Assembly (NCBI GenBank): GCA_019636445.1
Contig: JAHBXO010000048.1
Coordinates: 1 to 39,048, forward strand
Origin: Gemmataceae bacterium
GTDB lineage: Bacteria; Planctomycetota; Planctomycetia; Gemmatales; Gemmataceae
DNA length: 39,048 bases
Reading direction: 5' to 3'
How positions within the stretch are numbered: position 1 is the stretch's first letter; each line of letters starts with the position of its first letter. The translations under genes were made by a program, and so were the position numbers. Positions 1 through 8,058 of this stretch are shown here, piece by piece. The notes beneath the pieces are model-generated. The model searched no databases and was not told where the DNA came from. It saw only the letters and a program-made list of their open reading frames with translations.

Positions 1-133
1 AGCAAAATTGAACGGCCAGACCGGACCCAAACTACTCGTCGGAGTGTGAACGATTACATCACGACCGAATGGTCCAGACTTCTCCAACATCGATTCGCGG
101 GCGAAGGCCGAAGAACTGTTTCGTCGCGGCGAT

Positions 134-409
134 TTGGAGAAAGTGTTCCTGATGCCGTTGGAATTCGGCGGCGAGGACATCCCACAAAATACGCTGTACG
201 TTCCGGTCGGGATGGCGAACGTGAAGGCGGACATCGACAACAATATCATCGGCCCGATGGCGGCCGCCGGCAAAATCACCAAGTATACGGCGACTCCTGA
301 ATATCAAGGGAATAGCTTCATTCCGATCGCCATCAACATCGTGGCGTCCGATCCTGGCGAATTCCAATCCACCATCAAAATCTGGGGCGAAGCCCTTTCC
401 CGTGCGTGA
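134..409 (+). CDS. Small hypothetical protein, N-terminus uncertain
   Basis: I do not recognise the family. The readable part is acidic and well composed (LMPLEFGGEDIPQNTLYVPV, then ATPEYQGNSF and TIKIWGEAL), so it looks like a real globular protein and not a shadow frame. The first usable start in frame is TTG at 134. However, protein-like sequence (NGPDFSNIDSRAKAEELFRR) continues upstream to an in-frame stop at 47-49 without an ATG or GTG. The true start may therefore use a rare codon, or a frameshift or sequence error near position 70 may have cut off the N-terminus. Another frame is open from the window edge through this point. It ends 24 bases before a palindromic repeat fragment and is convergent with the small gene at 481-651. 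No function is proposed. Confidence 0.5.
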   Translation: MEKVFLMPLEFGGEDIPQNTLYVPVGMANVKADIDNNIIGPMAAAGKITKYTATPEYQGNSFIPIAINIVASDPGEFQSTIKIWGEALSRA

Positions 410-433
410 GATTTTGGAGCCGATCGCATCACT

Positions 434-473
434 CCCGCGCTCGGCTTCGAAGACTCCGCCTCGCGGCTAAACA
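434..473. repeat. Family A palindromic repeat, single arm
   Basis: This 40-base stretch matches the arms of the long palindrome at 7962-8043 and the extra copy at 8059-8106, with small differences. The shared core is CTCGGCTcCGAAGACTCCGC followed by a GCTAAAC end. It lies between two convergent genes, so it may be the remnant of a terminator-like element. Only one arm is present here. Confidence 0.7.
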
Positions 474-480
474 GTCCTGC

Positions 481-651
481 TCACTTCGCCAGCCTCTCGA
501 TCTCCTCGGCCGCGAAAGCGAGCTGCGTGTTCTTCTTCGCCGCCTTGCCGTCCTTGCCGAGAAGCATCAGGTGCGTGCCGATGATGCCGTCGTCGGCGGC
601 GAAGAGGTGCGCGACGGGCAGCCCCTCGCGCCGAAATCCGGTGACCTTCAC
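481..651 (-). CDS. Small hypothetical protein coupled to the DUF3754 gene
   Basis: This is a 56-residue protein of unknown function. I chose the GTG at 651-649 because it overlaps the TGA stop (650-648) of the upstream DUF3754 gene in a GTGA arrangement, which is typical of translational coupling. A TTG 13 codons earlier is the alternative. The protein begins MKVTGFRREG and ends in a charged alpha-helical stretch (LAFAAEEIERLAK). It has a short hydrophobic centre (HLFAADDGIIGTHLMLLG) that is too weak for a membrane segment. Composition is normal, unlike the Arg-rich shadow frames around it. The context suggests a small accessory protein made together with the DUF3754 membrane protein. Confidence 0.6.
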   Translation of the reverse strand: MKVTGFRREGLPVAHLFAADDGIIGTHLMLLGKDGKAAKKNTQLAFAAEEIERLAK

Positions 652-1919
652 CTCGCCGCCGGCTTCTGGGGCGGCAGGTAGCCCCGCCAAGTACTGCCGC
701 GATCCTTCGAGGGCGTGTACGGCATCGCCAACAACTCCCTCGCTTCCCGCAACGGTACCGCCACGTACCGCTCGCCCACCCGCTTCACGATCTTGAGTCG
801 TTCCAGCCGCGTCAGCGCGTCGCGCGGCCGCACTTCGATCCGTTCGTTGATCCGCTTCCGCAAGTCGGCTTCGATTGCGCGATCCAGTTCCTCCGCCGTC
901 CAGCCCGCCGGACCGGCGAACCGCCAGAGGAAGTAATGCACGAGCAGCACCTGACGGACCTCTTGCTCGCCCGCGTCGTGGAAGAGCCTGTGCAGCACGC
1001 CGGCGTTGGTGTCGAGGCCCTGGTAGTAGAGGCTCTGAGCCAGTTGCAGCATGTAGGTCTTGCGCGAGACCTGGAAGCTGTAGACGGTCTTGTATCCGTA
1101 GCCGAGGAGCAGCGCCAGCGGCGACAAGAGCGCGAACAGACTGCCGGATAGCAACGCGGTAATCGAGACGGAGGAGACGATTTTGTACGCGGTGTAGAAG
1201 AACGACCCGACCACGGTGGCGCCGAGCTGCCCGCGTTTGGTCCGCGGCATGCGCAGGCGCGTGCCGGGGAGCAGCATCTCGATGTCCATCTGCGGGATGT
1301 CTTTGAAGAGCTTGAGGAAGACGCTGTCAATGTCGGGGTTCTTGCCGAGTCGCTTGTGGGGCCGCTGGCGGAGAATGACGACGACGCGCTTGAAAGTGGG
1401 CACCTGGACTTCCTGGAGTCGGAAGAACCTCCACCAGGGCCGGCGGGCGCGCCAGCCGGTGCCGGCGCCGCGGTAGAAGATGTCTACGCGATCAAAGACA
1501 TCCCAGTCGACGGACATTTCGATGCCCCAGTGCGAGGCGCCCTGCATGGTGCGCTCGATCTCCTCGCGCGTCATATGGTGGAAGCCGGCGCGCTCCAACA
1601 GCACCGTGAACGTCGTGAAGAGCCGGTTGAGGAATTCGCCTTCTTCTTCCCGAGTCGGGCAACGGAGGCGGAGCGTGTCGCTGTCCGGATCGAAGGGGGC
1701 GTAGGCGTTGGCGAGCGCCTCCAGCATGCTGTGGAAGCCGGCGTGGACGCGGTCCGCCATCGCGTCGGCGAATTGCTGGAATTCCGCCATCTGTTCGACA
1801 CTGAGCGGCGGATGCTCCGGCGTGCCGGCTTCGCGTGCCAGGAGTTCGACAAGGTCGACCACGCGCAGCGGGATGTACGGTTCGCCCGGCGGCTCCGGCT
1901 TGACGGGTTCTTCGCTCAT
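648..1919 (-). CDS. DUF3754 family membrane protein
   Basis: A 423-residue protein that matches the DUF3754 (TMEM143-like) family. The family signature is visible in the middle: SVDWDVFDRVDIFYRG, then RRPWWRFFRLQEVQVPTFKR, VVILRQRPHKRLG, SVFLKLFKDIPQMDIEMLLP and a short Arg/Thr-rich stretch. About residues 230-285 form two hydrophobic membrane segments separated by a short loop. The N-terminal 50 residues are Pro- and Glu-rich. The C-terminal part (from about 300) is soluble and looks helical, possibly winged-helix-like. The molecular function of DUF3754 proteins is not established. It follows the kinase gene at 2022-2861 on the same strand after about 100 bases and is coupled to a tiny gene downstream, so a three-gene operon is likely. 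Family assignment is from memory of the motif pattern. Confidence 0.8.
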   Translation of the reverse strand: MSEEPVKPEPPGEPYIPLRVVDLVELLAREAGTPEHPPLSVEQMAEFQQFADAMADRVHAGFHSMLEALANAYAPFDPDSDTLRLRCPTREEEGEFLNRLFTTFTVLLERAGFHHMTREEIERTMQGASHWGIEMSVDWDVFDRVDIFYRGAGTGWRARRPWWRFFRLQEVQVPTFKRVVVILRQRPHKRLGKNPDIDSVFLKLFKDIPQMDIEMLLPGTRLRMPRTKRGQLGATVVGSFFYTAYKIVSSVSITALLSGSLFALLSPLALLLGYGYKTVYSFQVSRKTYMLQLAQSLYYQGLDTNAGVLHRLFHDAGEQEVRQVLLVHYFLWRFAGPAGWTAEELDRAIEADLRKRINERIEVRPRDALTRLERLKIVKRVGERYVAVPLREARELLAMPYTPSKDRGSTWRGYLPPQKPAAR

Positions 1920-2021
1920 GGATCGCGCGGGAAGCCGGATGCGAACGCCCCATCGCGCCGCTCCCCCGCTCCTCCACTCCCCCTCTCCTCGTCTGAATCG
2001 TGATTCGCTTCGCGCCGACAG

Positions 2022-2861
2022 TTATTCGGCTGAATCGTCCCCCAGTTCGTCAGCCAACCGGTCCAGCGTTCCCTGGATTTCACTCATTCGCTCCGGCCGG
2101 TTGATCGCCTTGAAGCTCAGGCACTTGTGGATGAGTTCGACCAGTTCCTTCGGCGCGCCCTTGTTGATCTCGTCCACCGGTACGAACTTCTCCAGGAACT
2201 GCTTCTCCGTCATCTCCACGCCTTCCATCCCCGGTACGATCTTCGGCGGCAGCTTGAGCGTGACGAGGCGGTACAGCGTCGCGCCGAAGTTGTAGATGTC
2301 GGTCCGCTCGTTGATCATCTTCCGCTGCACCGTCTCGGGGGCCATGTATTCGGGCGTGCCTTGGATGCGATCCTTCGGCTCGTTCTTGATCCACGCCAGG
2401 CCGTAGTCGATGATCTTCACCGTACCGCGCGGGCCGGTCATGATGTTCCCGGGCTTCAGGTCCGCATGGACGACGCCCTGCTTGTGCATGTGCACGAGGC
2501 CGCTCGCCACCTTCTCGAAGACGCGCACGAGCTTCGAGAGCTTCAGCAGCTTCGCCTTGTCCAGCGTCTCCCCTTCGACGTATTCGACCAGCAGCTTCGC
2601 TTTCTTGACGCGAAAGCGCCAGTCGGTCTCCGTCTCGAACGCCAGGACCTTGATGCAATTCGGGTGGTTCAACATCTGCCCGACGCGGTACTCGTGCTTG
2701 GCCTGCTCCAGGTACTTCTTGTCTTCTTCTTCTTCGACGGGTACGAGTTTGAGGGCGAAGTCCTTGCCGTCGGCCTCGCGCCGGACGTGCAGGATGGTGC
2801 TGTGCGCCCCGGTGCCGAGCGTGGCGAGGATCTTCACTTTTCCGATTTTCTCATCGGCCAT
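2022..2861 (-). CDS. Serine/threonine protein kinase, soluble, HAD variant
   Basis: A 279-residue single-domain Hanks-type kinase. Visible motifs: glycine loop LGTGAHS (about 15-21), ATP-binding lysine in FALKLV (K38), catalytic loop VHADLKPGNI with HAD at 132-134 in place of HRD, IDYG at 151-154 in place of DFG, and MAPE at 173-176. The Asp of the catalytic loop, its Lys and Asn and the metal-binding Asp are all kept, so activity is plausible although this is a non-RD kinase. No membrane segment or sensor domain is seen. Start: the open frame runs much further upstream, but ATG at 2861 opens directly with MADEKIGKVKILATLG, and the upstream part is an Arg/Ser-rich shadow of the PutA gene. It is divergent from putA with about 90 bases between them and likely starts the operon with DUF3754. 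Confidence 0.88.
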   Translation of the reverse strand: MADEKIGKVKILATLGTGAHSTILHVRREADGKDFALKLVPVEEEEDKKYLEQAKHEYRVGQMLNHPNCIKVLAFETETDWRFRVKKAKLLVEYVEGETLDKAKLLKLSKLVRVFEKVASGLVHMHKQGVVHADLKPGNIMTGPRGTVKIIDYGLAWIKNEPKDRIQGTPEYMAPETVQRKMINERTDIYNFGATLYRLVTLKLPPKIVPGMEGVEMTEKQFLEKFVPVDEINKGAPKELVELIHKCLSFKAINRPERMSEIQGTLDRLADELGDDSAE

Positions 2862-2952
2862 CGGCGGCTTCCTGGGGCGCAGCGAGGGAATTCCCGGTGC
2901 CGTTGCATGATACTTGCGAATAATACCAGCGGCAAAAGCTTTCGGAGCCGTC

Positions 2953-5943
2953 ATGTCGTCCGCGCTGGAAGATCGCATCCGCATCCTCGGCCGCGAAATC
3001 TTCGCCCGCCTCGACCGCGGCGGACCGATGCCGCTGACCCGCGCGTGGGCGAACGACCAGCTCATGAACTTGTCGATGGGCCACGAAGCGCTCAAGGTCC
3101 AGCTCTTCCGGTTCGTCGATACCCTGCCGTACCTGCACGACCCCGCCGACCTCGCCCGGCACCTGCGCGAATACCTGTCCGAAGCGAAGGCCGATCTGCC
3201 CTGGTGGGCGCGCCACGGCATTCGATTCATCCCGCGAACGGGACTCCTCGCGAACCTGCTGGCGAAGCTCACCCGCGCCAACGCCGGTGCCATGGCACGC
3301 AAGTTCATCGCGGGGTCCAACATCCCCGAAGCGATCGCCGCCGTGCGAAGGCTGCGCGCCGAAGGCCAGACCTTCACCGTCGACCTCCTCGGCGAAGCGA
3401 CCGTGACGGAACCGGAGGCGGACCATGTCCAGAAGCAATACTTCGAACTCCTCGCCGGCCTCGCCGAACTGAACGATTGGCCCGAAGCCCCGGAGATCGA
3501 CCGCGACGACCGCGGCCCGATCCCGCGCGTGAACGTGTCGGTCAAGCTCTCGGCGCTCTACAGCCAGTTCGACCCGATCGACCCCGACGGCACGACGCGC
3601 GCCGTGTTGAACCGCCTCCGGCCGATCCTGTCCGCGGCAAAGCGGACCGGCGCGTTCGTCAACTTCGACATGGAGCAGCACGCGTTCAAGGACACCACGC
3701 TCAAGATCTTCCGGGACGTCCTGACCGAGTCGGAGTTCAAGGACTGGCCCCACGTCGGCATCGCCATGCAGGCGTACCTGACCGACACCGAGCGCGATCT
3801 GCAATCCTTGCTGGACTGGACGCGGGCGCGCGGCACGCCCATCGGCATCCGCCTCGTGAAGGGGGCCTACTGGGACTACGAAACCGTGATCTGCGTCCAG
3901 CAGGATTGGCCGGTGCCGGTGTTCACCCGGAAGTGGCAATCGGATGCGAGCTTCGAGCGCTGCAGCCGGTTCCTGCTCCAGAACAGCGAATGGATGGTCC
4001 CGGCGTTCGGCAGCCACAACATCCGCAGCATGGCGCACGCCATGGCCGTCGCCGAGGAGCTGAACGTCCCGCCGCGGCGCTACGAATTCCAGATGCTCTA
4101 TGGCATGGCCGACCCGCTGAAGGCGTCCGTGTCGTCGCTGGGCCATCGCGTCCGCATCTACACCCCTTACGGCCAACTCCTCCCCGGCATGGCGTACCTG
4201 GTGAGACGATTGCTCGAGAACACATCGAACGATTCCTTCCTGCGTCAGGGCTTCGCCGAGGGAATCCCCGAAGAGGTGCTGCTGATGAATCCGGAAAGCA
4301 GGAGTCGGGAGTCAGGGGACAGGGGTCAGGGACCGGGCGAAGCCCACGGACGAACGTCCGTGGGCCGTGCAAACGTCTTCAAGAACGAACCCCTCACCGA
4401 CTTCGCGTGCGAGGAGAACCGCGCCGCGATGGCACGCGCCCTCGAATCGGTGCGCGCGCAACTCGGCCAATCGTATTCCGTCGTCATCGACAATCACTCC
4501 GTGCCGACGATGGAAAGCATCACGTCCGTGAACCCCTCGCGCATTGCCGAGATCGTCGGCACGACGGGAGCCGCCTCGAAGACGCAGGCGAACCAGGCCG
4601 TCGCATCCTGTCGCAAGGCGTTCGACTCCTGGCGCGATACGCCCGTCGCCGAGCGCGCCGCGCTCCTCCGCCGGACGGCCGCCGTCTTCCGTCGCCGGCG
4701 GTTCGAACTCTCCGCGTGGATCGTCCTCGAAGTCGGCAAGCCGTGGCGCGAGGCCGACGCCGACGTGGCCGAAGCGATCGACTTCTGCGAGTACTACGCG
4801 ATCGAAGGCGAGCGCCTGCAGGGCCACGACGTGAACCTGCCTGGCGAGGCGAACGCCTACTTCTACGAGCCGCGCGGCGTCGCCGTCGTCATCGCGCCGT
4901 GGAACTTCCCGCTCGCCATCCTCTGCGGCATGGCGACGGCGGCGCTCGTCACCGGCAACACCGTGATCCTCAAACCGGCCGAGCAATCGTCGGTCGTCGG
5001 CGCGAAGCTGATGGAGTGCTTCCTCGAAGCCGGTGTGCCGCCGGGCGTCGTGAACTTCGTCCCGGGCGTCGGCGAGGAGATCGGCCCCGTGCTCGTCGAG
5101 CATCCCGACGTCGCGCTCATCGCCTTCACCGGCTCGCTCAAGGTCGCGCTCGCAATCAACGCGAGCGCGGCGAAGACGCCGCCGGGTCAGACGCACGTCA
5201 AGAAGGTGATCGCCGAGATGGGCGGCAAGAACGCGATCATCGTCGACAGCGACGCCGACCTGGACGAGGCCGTGCGCGGCGTGGTGGACGCCGCGTTCGG
5301 CTACGCCGGGCAGAAGTGCTCCGCTGGAAGCCGCGCGATCGTCCTCGCCGGCATCTACGACCAGTTCCTCGCCCGCCTCGTGGAAGCGACGAAGAGCCTG
5401 ACGGTCGGCCCGGCGGATCAACCCGGTTCCTCACTCGGCCCCGTCATCGACCGCGAGAGCCAGCAGCGGTTGCTTCGTTCCATCGAAGTCGGCACACAGT
5501 CGGCCAAACTCGTTCACCGGACGGACGTCGGCGAACTGGCCGAACGGGGTTATTTCGTCGGCCCGACGATCTTCGCCGATGTGCCGGAGGACAGCTCGCT
5601 CGCGCAGGACGAGTTCTTCGGCCCGGTGCTCTCCGTCATGAAGGCAAAGGACCTTGAGGATGCTCTGCGGATCGCCAACAGTGTGCAATACGCGCTGACA
5701 GGTGCCGTCTACAGCCGCAGTCCGGAGAACATCGCGACGGTCAAGCGCCGCTTCCGCGTCGGCAATCTGTACGTGAACCGCAAGTGCACCGGCGCGCTCG
5801 TGAACCGCCAGCCGTTCGGCGGCTTCAAGCTCAGCGGCATCGGCTCGAAGGCCGGCGGACCGGATTACCTTTTGCAGTTCGTGCTGCCGCGGACGATCAC
5901 CGAGAACACGATGCGCCGCGGCTTTGCGCCGGAAACATCTTGA
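2953..5943 (+). CDS. putA: Bifunctional proline dehydrogenase / P5C dehydrogenase
   Basis: A 996-residue enzyme that oxidises proline to pyrroline-5-carboxylate with FAD and then, after hydrolysis, to glutamate with NAD. The PRODH barrel (about residues 40-440) shows VKLSALYSQF, IRLVKGAYWDYE (about 299-310), GSHNIRS, EFQMLYGMAD and the substrate-contact stretch YTPYGQLLPGMAYLVRRLLE. The ALDH half (about 490-990) shows APWNFPLAI, the general base Glu in AEMGGKN (E755), the catalytic Cys in GQKCSA (C789) and DEFFGP. There is no N-terminal DNA-binding domain, so it is not the trifunctional regulator form. Start: ATG at 2953 has GGAG five bases upstream, and a TTG at 2914 in frame is less likely. 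The linker between the two halves (about 448-475) carries a palindromic insertion described separately. The function is cytoplasmic or membrane-associated proline catabolism. Confidence 0.95.
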   Translation: MSSALEDRIRILGREIFARLDRGGPMPLTRAWANDQLMNLSMGHEALKVQLFRFVDTLPYLHDPADLARHLREYLSEAKADLPWWARHGIRFIPRTGLLANLLAKLTRANAGAMARKFIAGSNIPEAIAAVRRLRAEGQTFTVDLLGEATVTEPEADHVQKQYFELLAGLAELNDWPEAPEIDRDDRGPIPRVNVSVKLSALYSQFDPIDPDGTTRAVLNRLRPILSAAKRTGAFVNFDMEQHAFKDTTLKIFRDVLTESEFKDWPHVGIAMQAYLTDTERDLQSLLDWTRARGTPIGIRLVKGAYWDYETVICVQQDWPVPVFTRKWQSDASFERCSRFLLQNSEWMVPAFGSHNIRSMAHAMAVAEELNVPPRRYEFQMLYGMADPLKASVSSLGHRVRIYTPYGQLLPGMAYLVRRLLENTSNDSFLRQGFAEGIPEEVLLMNPESRSRESGDRGQGPGEAHGRTSVGRANVFKNEPLTDFACEENRAAMARALESVRAQLGQSYSVVIDNHSVPTMESITSVNPSRIAEIVGTTGAASKTQANQAVASCRKAFDSWRDTPVAERAALLRRTAAVFRRRRFELSAWIVLEVGKPWREADADVAEAIDFCEYYAIEGERLQGHDVNLPGEANAYFYEPRGVAVVIAPWNFPLAILCGMATAALVTGNTVILKPAEQSSVVGAKLMECFLEAGVPPGVVNFVPGVGEEIGPVLVEHPDVALIAFTGSLKVALAINASAAKTPPGQTHVKKVIAEMGGKNAIIVDSDADLDEAVRGVVDAAFGYAGQKCSAGSRAIVLAGIYDQFLARLVEATKSLTVGPADQPGSSLGPVIDRESQQRLLRSIEVGTQSAKLVHRTDVGELAERGYFVGPTIFADVPEDSSLAQDEFFGPVLSVMKAKDLEDALRIANSVQYALTGAVYSRSPENIATVKRRFRVGNLYVNRKCTGALVNRQPFGGFKLSGIGSKAGGPDYLLQFVLPRTITENTMRRGFAPETS
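4301..4365. repeat. In-frame repeat and palindrome inside the putA linker
   Basis: Positions 4301-4334 are a G-rich run of short imperfect direct repeats (GGAGTCGGGAGTCAGGGG and onward). Positions 4342-4365 are a perfect inverted repeat with 11-base arms around AA (GCCCACGGACG / CGTCCGTGGGC). Together they encode a Gly/Arg/Ser-rich stretch exactly between the PRODH and ALDH domains of PutA, and the frame is kept. Confidence 0.75.
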
Positions 5944-5985
5944 ACGCGATCGTGGGTTCCAGTCTTCGGCTCGCTTCCTAAACTG

Positions 5986-6627
5986 ATGTTTTCCCCGCGA
6001 GGCTGCACCGTGACGACGACGCTTGAGACGCCCCCATCGCCAAAGGCCGCCCTGCGGGAACAGGCTCGCAAGAACCGCGTGGCCCAGAAGAACAAAGACG
6101 AAATCAGCAAAGGGATCGTCGCGAAGTTCATGGCGCTGCCGGAGTACGCGGCCGCGACGACGGTGCTCTTCTACGTCGACGCCGGCAGCGAGGTCCGTAC
6201 CCGGCACAGCCTGCCCGAAGCCCTCGCCGGCGGCAAGCGGATCGTCGTGCCGTACTGCATCGTCGAGACGAACGAGCTGGAGTTGTTCCTGCTCGAAGAC
6301 ATGAGCGAACTGGTGGAAGGGGCCTACAAGATCCTCGAACCGAAGGCCGAGCTGCGGACGCTGCCGAACAAGATCGTCCGCCCCGAAGACCTCGATCTCG
6401 TGATGGTGCCGGGCACGGCGTTCGACCCGAAGGGCGGCCGCATGGGCCAGGGGAAGGGCTACTACGACCGGCTGCTCGCTCGAGTCCGGCCCGATGCGCC
6501 GCTCGTCGCCATCGCCTTTGATTGCCAGATCTTCGACGAGATTCCCGTCTCCGCCCACGACGTGTTCATGGACAAGGTGCTCACCGAATCGCGCGAACTC
6601 GCCGGCGTCGGACGGAAGCCGGCATGA
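5986..6627 (+). CDS. 5-formyltetrahydrofolate cyclo-ligase
   Basis: ATP-dependent conversion of 5-formyl-THF to 5,10-methenyl-THF, returning a stored folate form to the active pool. The family signature is clear: VPGTAFDPKGGRMGQGKGYY followed by DRLL, with the N-terminal KAALREQARKNR helix and SEVRTRHSL typical of the family. Length (213 residues from the ATG) is usual for the family. The start is uncertain. The ATG at 5986 gives MFSPRGCTVTTT, but the GTG at 6010 has GAGG about nine bases upstream and gives a more typical N-terminus. It follows putA by 42 bases on the same strand. A REP-type element follows its stop after six bases, and then comes the deformylase gene, so the two formyl-folate genes probably form one transcription unit. 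Confidence 0.93.
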   Translation: MFSPRGCTVTTTLETPPSPKAALREQARKNRVAQKNKDEISKGIVAKFMALPEYAAATTVLFYVDAGSEVRTRHSLPEALAGGKRIVVPYCIVETNELELFLLEDMSELVEGAYKILEPKAELRTLPNKIVRPEDLDLVMVPGTAFDPKGGRMGQGKGYYDRLLARVRPDAPLVAIAFDCQIFDEIPVSAHDVFMDKVLTESRELAGVGRKPA

Positions 6628-6633
6628 TCCGGT

Positions 6634-6765
6634 CCCCTCTCCCCCGGCTTTGCGGGGGAGAGGGTTAGGGTGAGGGGGTCTTCGCGATTGCAAAGTCTAC
6701 ATCGTGATCTCGTAAGCCCTCGCCCCCTCACCCCGGCCCTCTCCCCCGCAAAGCCGGGGGAGATG
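6634..6765. repeat. Family B REPIN-like element, copy 1
   Basis: Two inverted C/G-rich modules flank a variable centre. The left module is CCCCTCTCCCCCGGCTTTGC with its own hairpin partner, followed by GGTGAGGGGGTCTTC. The right module is the reverse (CCCTCGCCCCCTCACCCC, then CCCTCTCCCCCGCAAAGCCG). A second copy in the opposite orientation is at 20481-20611. The element starts six bases after the stop of the cyclo-ligase gene and could form a very stable cruciform or RNA hairpin. Confidence 0.85.
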
Positions 6766-6803
6766 GAGATAATTGGCACGCCTCTCTCGTTTGAAATTGA
6801 ACC

Positions 6804-7658
6804 ATGAAGAACAGCGCGATCCTCCTCATCGACTGCCCGGACCGCAAGGGACTCGTCGCGGCCATCGGCGAGTTCCTCTACAAGCACAACGCCAACATCC
6901 TCCACGCCGACCAGCACCAGGACCCCGAGCGGAACATCTTCCTGATGCGAGTCGAGTGGGACCTCACCGGCTTCGACTTCGACCTCGCCGACTTCACCCG
7001 GTTATTCGAACCGCTGGCCACGCGCTACTCTCTGCGCTGGCGGCTTGAGCGCTCCGACACGCCGCACCGCCTCGCCATCTTCGTCTCGAAGTTCGATCAC
7101 TGCCTCGTCGACCTTCTGTACCGGCACCAGAGCGGCGAGTTGGCGTGTGAGATTCCGCTCATCGTATCGAACCATCCGGACGCGAAGCGGTGGGCGGACT
7201 TCCACGGCATTCCGTTCCATGTCCTGCCGATCGAAGCGAACCGAAAGGCCGAGGGCGAGGCGCGGCAGCTCGCGCTCCTGAAGGAGCACGGCATCGACCT
7301 CGTCGTGCTCGCGCGTTACATGCAGGTGCTCTCGCCGGCGTTCGTGGCCGCGTACCCGCACCGGATCATCAACGTCCACCACTCGTTTCTGCCGGCGTTC
7401 GTGGGGGCGAAGCCGTACCACCGCGCCTTCGAGCGTGGCGTGAAGCTGATCGGCGCGACGAGCCACTACGTGACGGACGACCTCGACGAGGGGCCGATCA
7501 TCGAGCAGGACGTGGTGCGCGTCTCGCACCGCGACACGATCGACGACCTGCTGGAGAAGGGCCGCGACATGGAGCGCTCGGTGCTCTCGAAGGCCGTGCG
7601 CTGGCACCTGGACCACCGCGTGCTCGTGTACGGGCACAAGACCGTCGTATTTGACTGA
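6804..7658 (+). CDS. purU: Formyltetrahydrofolate deformylase
   Basis: Hydrolyses 10-formyl-THF to formate and THF, balancing one-carbon pools and supplying formate. The order of domains is as expected: an N-terminal ACT domain (about 5-80, DCPDRKGLVAAIGEFLYKHN), then a formyltransferase-fold hydrolase domain (about 88-284). The catalytic Asn, His and Asp are in INVHHSFLPAF (N190, H192) and DDLDEGPI (D228). Length (284) is typical for the family. Start: ATG at 6804 gives the usual KNSAILLIDCPDRKG N-terminus. It lies downstream of the cyclo-ligase and is followed nine bases later by the YciI-like gene, so both are co-transcribed. It could not be a purN-type GAR transformylase because of the ACT domain. 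Confidence 0.95.
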   Translation: MKNSAILLIDCPDRKGLVAAIGEFLYKHNANILHADQHQDPERNIFLMRVEWDLTGFDFDLADFTRLFEPLATRYSLRWRLERSDTPHRLAIFVSKFDHCLVDLLYRHQSGELACEIPLIVSNHPDAKRWADFHGIPFHVLPIEANRKAEGEARQLALLKEHGIDLVVLARYMQVLSPAFVAAYPHRIINVHHSFLPAFVGAKPYHRAFERGVKLIGATSHYVTDDLDEGPIIEQDVVRVSHRDTIDDLLEKGRDMERSVLSKAVRWHLDHRVLVYGHKTVVFD

Positions 7659-7667
7659 GAGGTAACG

Positions 7668-7958
7668 ATGAAGTACGCCGCCGTGATCGAGTACATCAAG
7701 GACGCCGCGAAGATCGATTCGATCCGCCCGAAGCATCGCGAATACCTCAACTCGCTGCTCGCGAATGGGAAGCTCGCCTGCTCCGGGCCGTTCACCGACG
7801 GCTACGGGGCGCTGATCGTATACGAAGCCGAGTCGGCCGAGGACGCGGAGAAATTGATCCGCGCCGACCCGTTCCACGACGGCGGCGTCTTCGTACAGTG
7901 GGTGGTCCGCCCGTGGAAGATGGTGTTTACGAACCCCGAGATCATGACGAAGGTTTGA
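7668..7958 (+). CDS. YciI-like protein
   Basis: A 96-residue protein of the YciI-related family, small ferredoxin-like fold proteins of poorly defined function. Typical features are RPKHREYLNSLL in the first helix, GKLACSGPFTDG, a helix with AEKLIRADPFHDGGVF, and QWVVRPWKMVF at the end. The conserved His (KHREYL) and Asp (ADPF) that form the putative active site in this family are present. The ATG at 7668 is preceded by GAGAGG close to the purU stop, so it is translated right after purU. A large palindrome followed by a T-run begins three bases after its stop codon and probably ends the transcript. The link to folate metabolism is only by position. Confidence 0.85.
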   Translation: MKYAAVIEYIKDAAKIDSIRPKHREYLNSLLANGKLACSGPFTDGYGALIVYEAESAEDAEKLIRADPFHDGGVFVQWVVRPWKMVFTNPEIMTKV

Positions 7959-7961
7959 CAC

Positions 7962-8056
7962 GTTTAGCGGCGAGGCGGAGTCTTCGGAGCCGAGCGCGGA
8001 GGCCTCCGCGCTCGGCTCCGAAGACTTCGCCTCGCCGCTAAACAATCGGTTTTTTT
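7962..8056 (+). terminator. Family A palindrome with T-run, probable terminator
   Basis: Two 41-base arms (7962-8002 and 8003-8043) are reverse complements with a single mismatch, meeting in GGAGGCCTCC. The right arm is followed by AACAATCGG and seven T residues (8050-8056). It lies three bases after the stop of the YciI-like gene, so it probably terminates the purU transcript. It is also a copy of the family A repeat seen at 434-473. Confidence 0.7.
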
Positions 8057-8058
8057 CT

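Noticed and set aside
2862..3545. N-terminal extension of the kinase frame
   Set aside because: Arg/Ser-rich sequence antisense to putA; the kinase domain begins cleanly at ATG 2861.
2127..5657. Open plus-strand frame of 1,176 codons
   Set aside because: It is Arg/Pro-rich, overlaps putA in another frame and has no domain features; a shadow of high-GC coding sequence.
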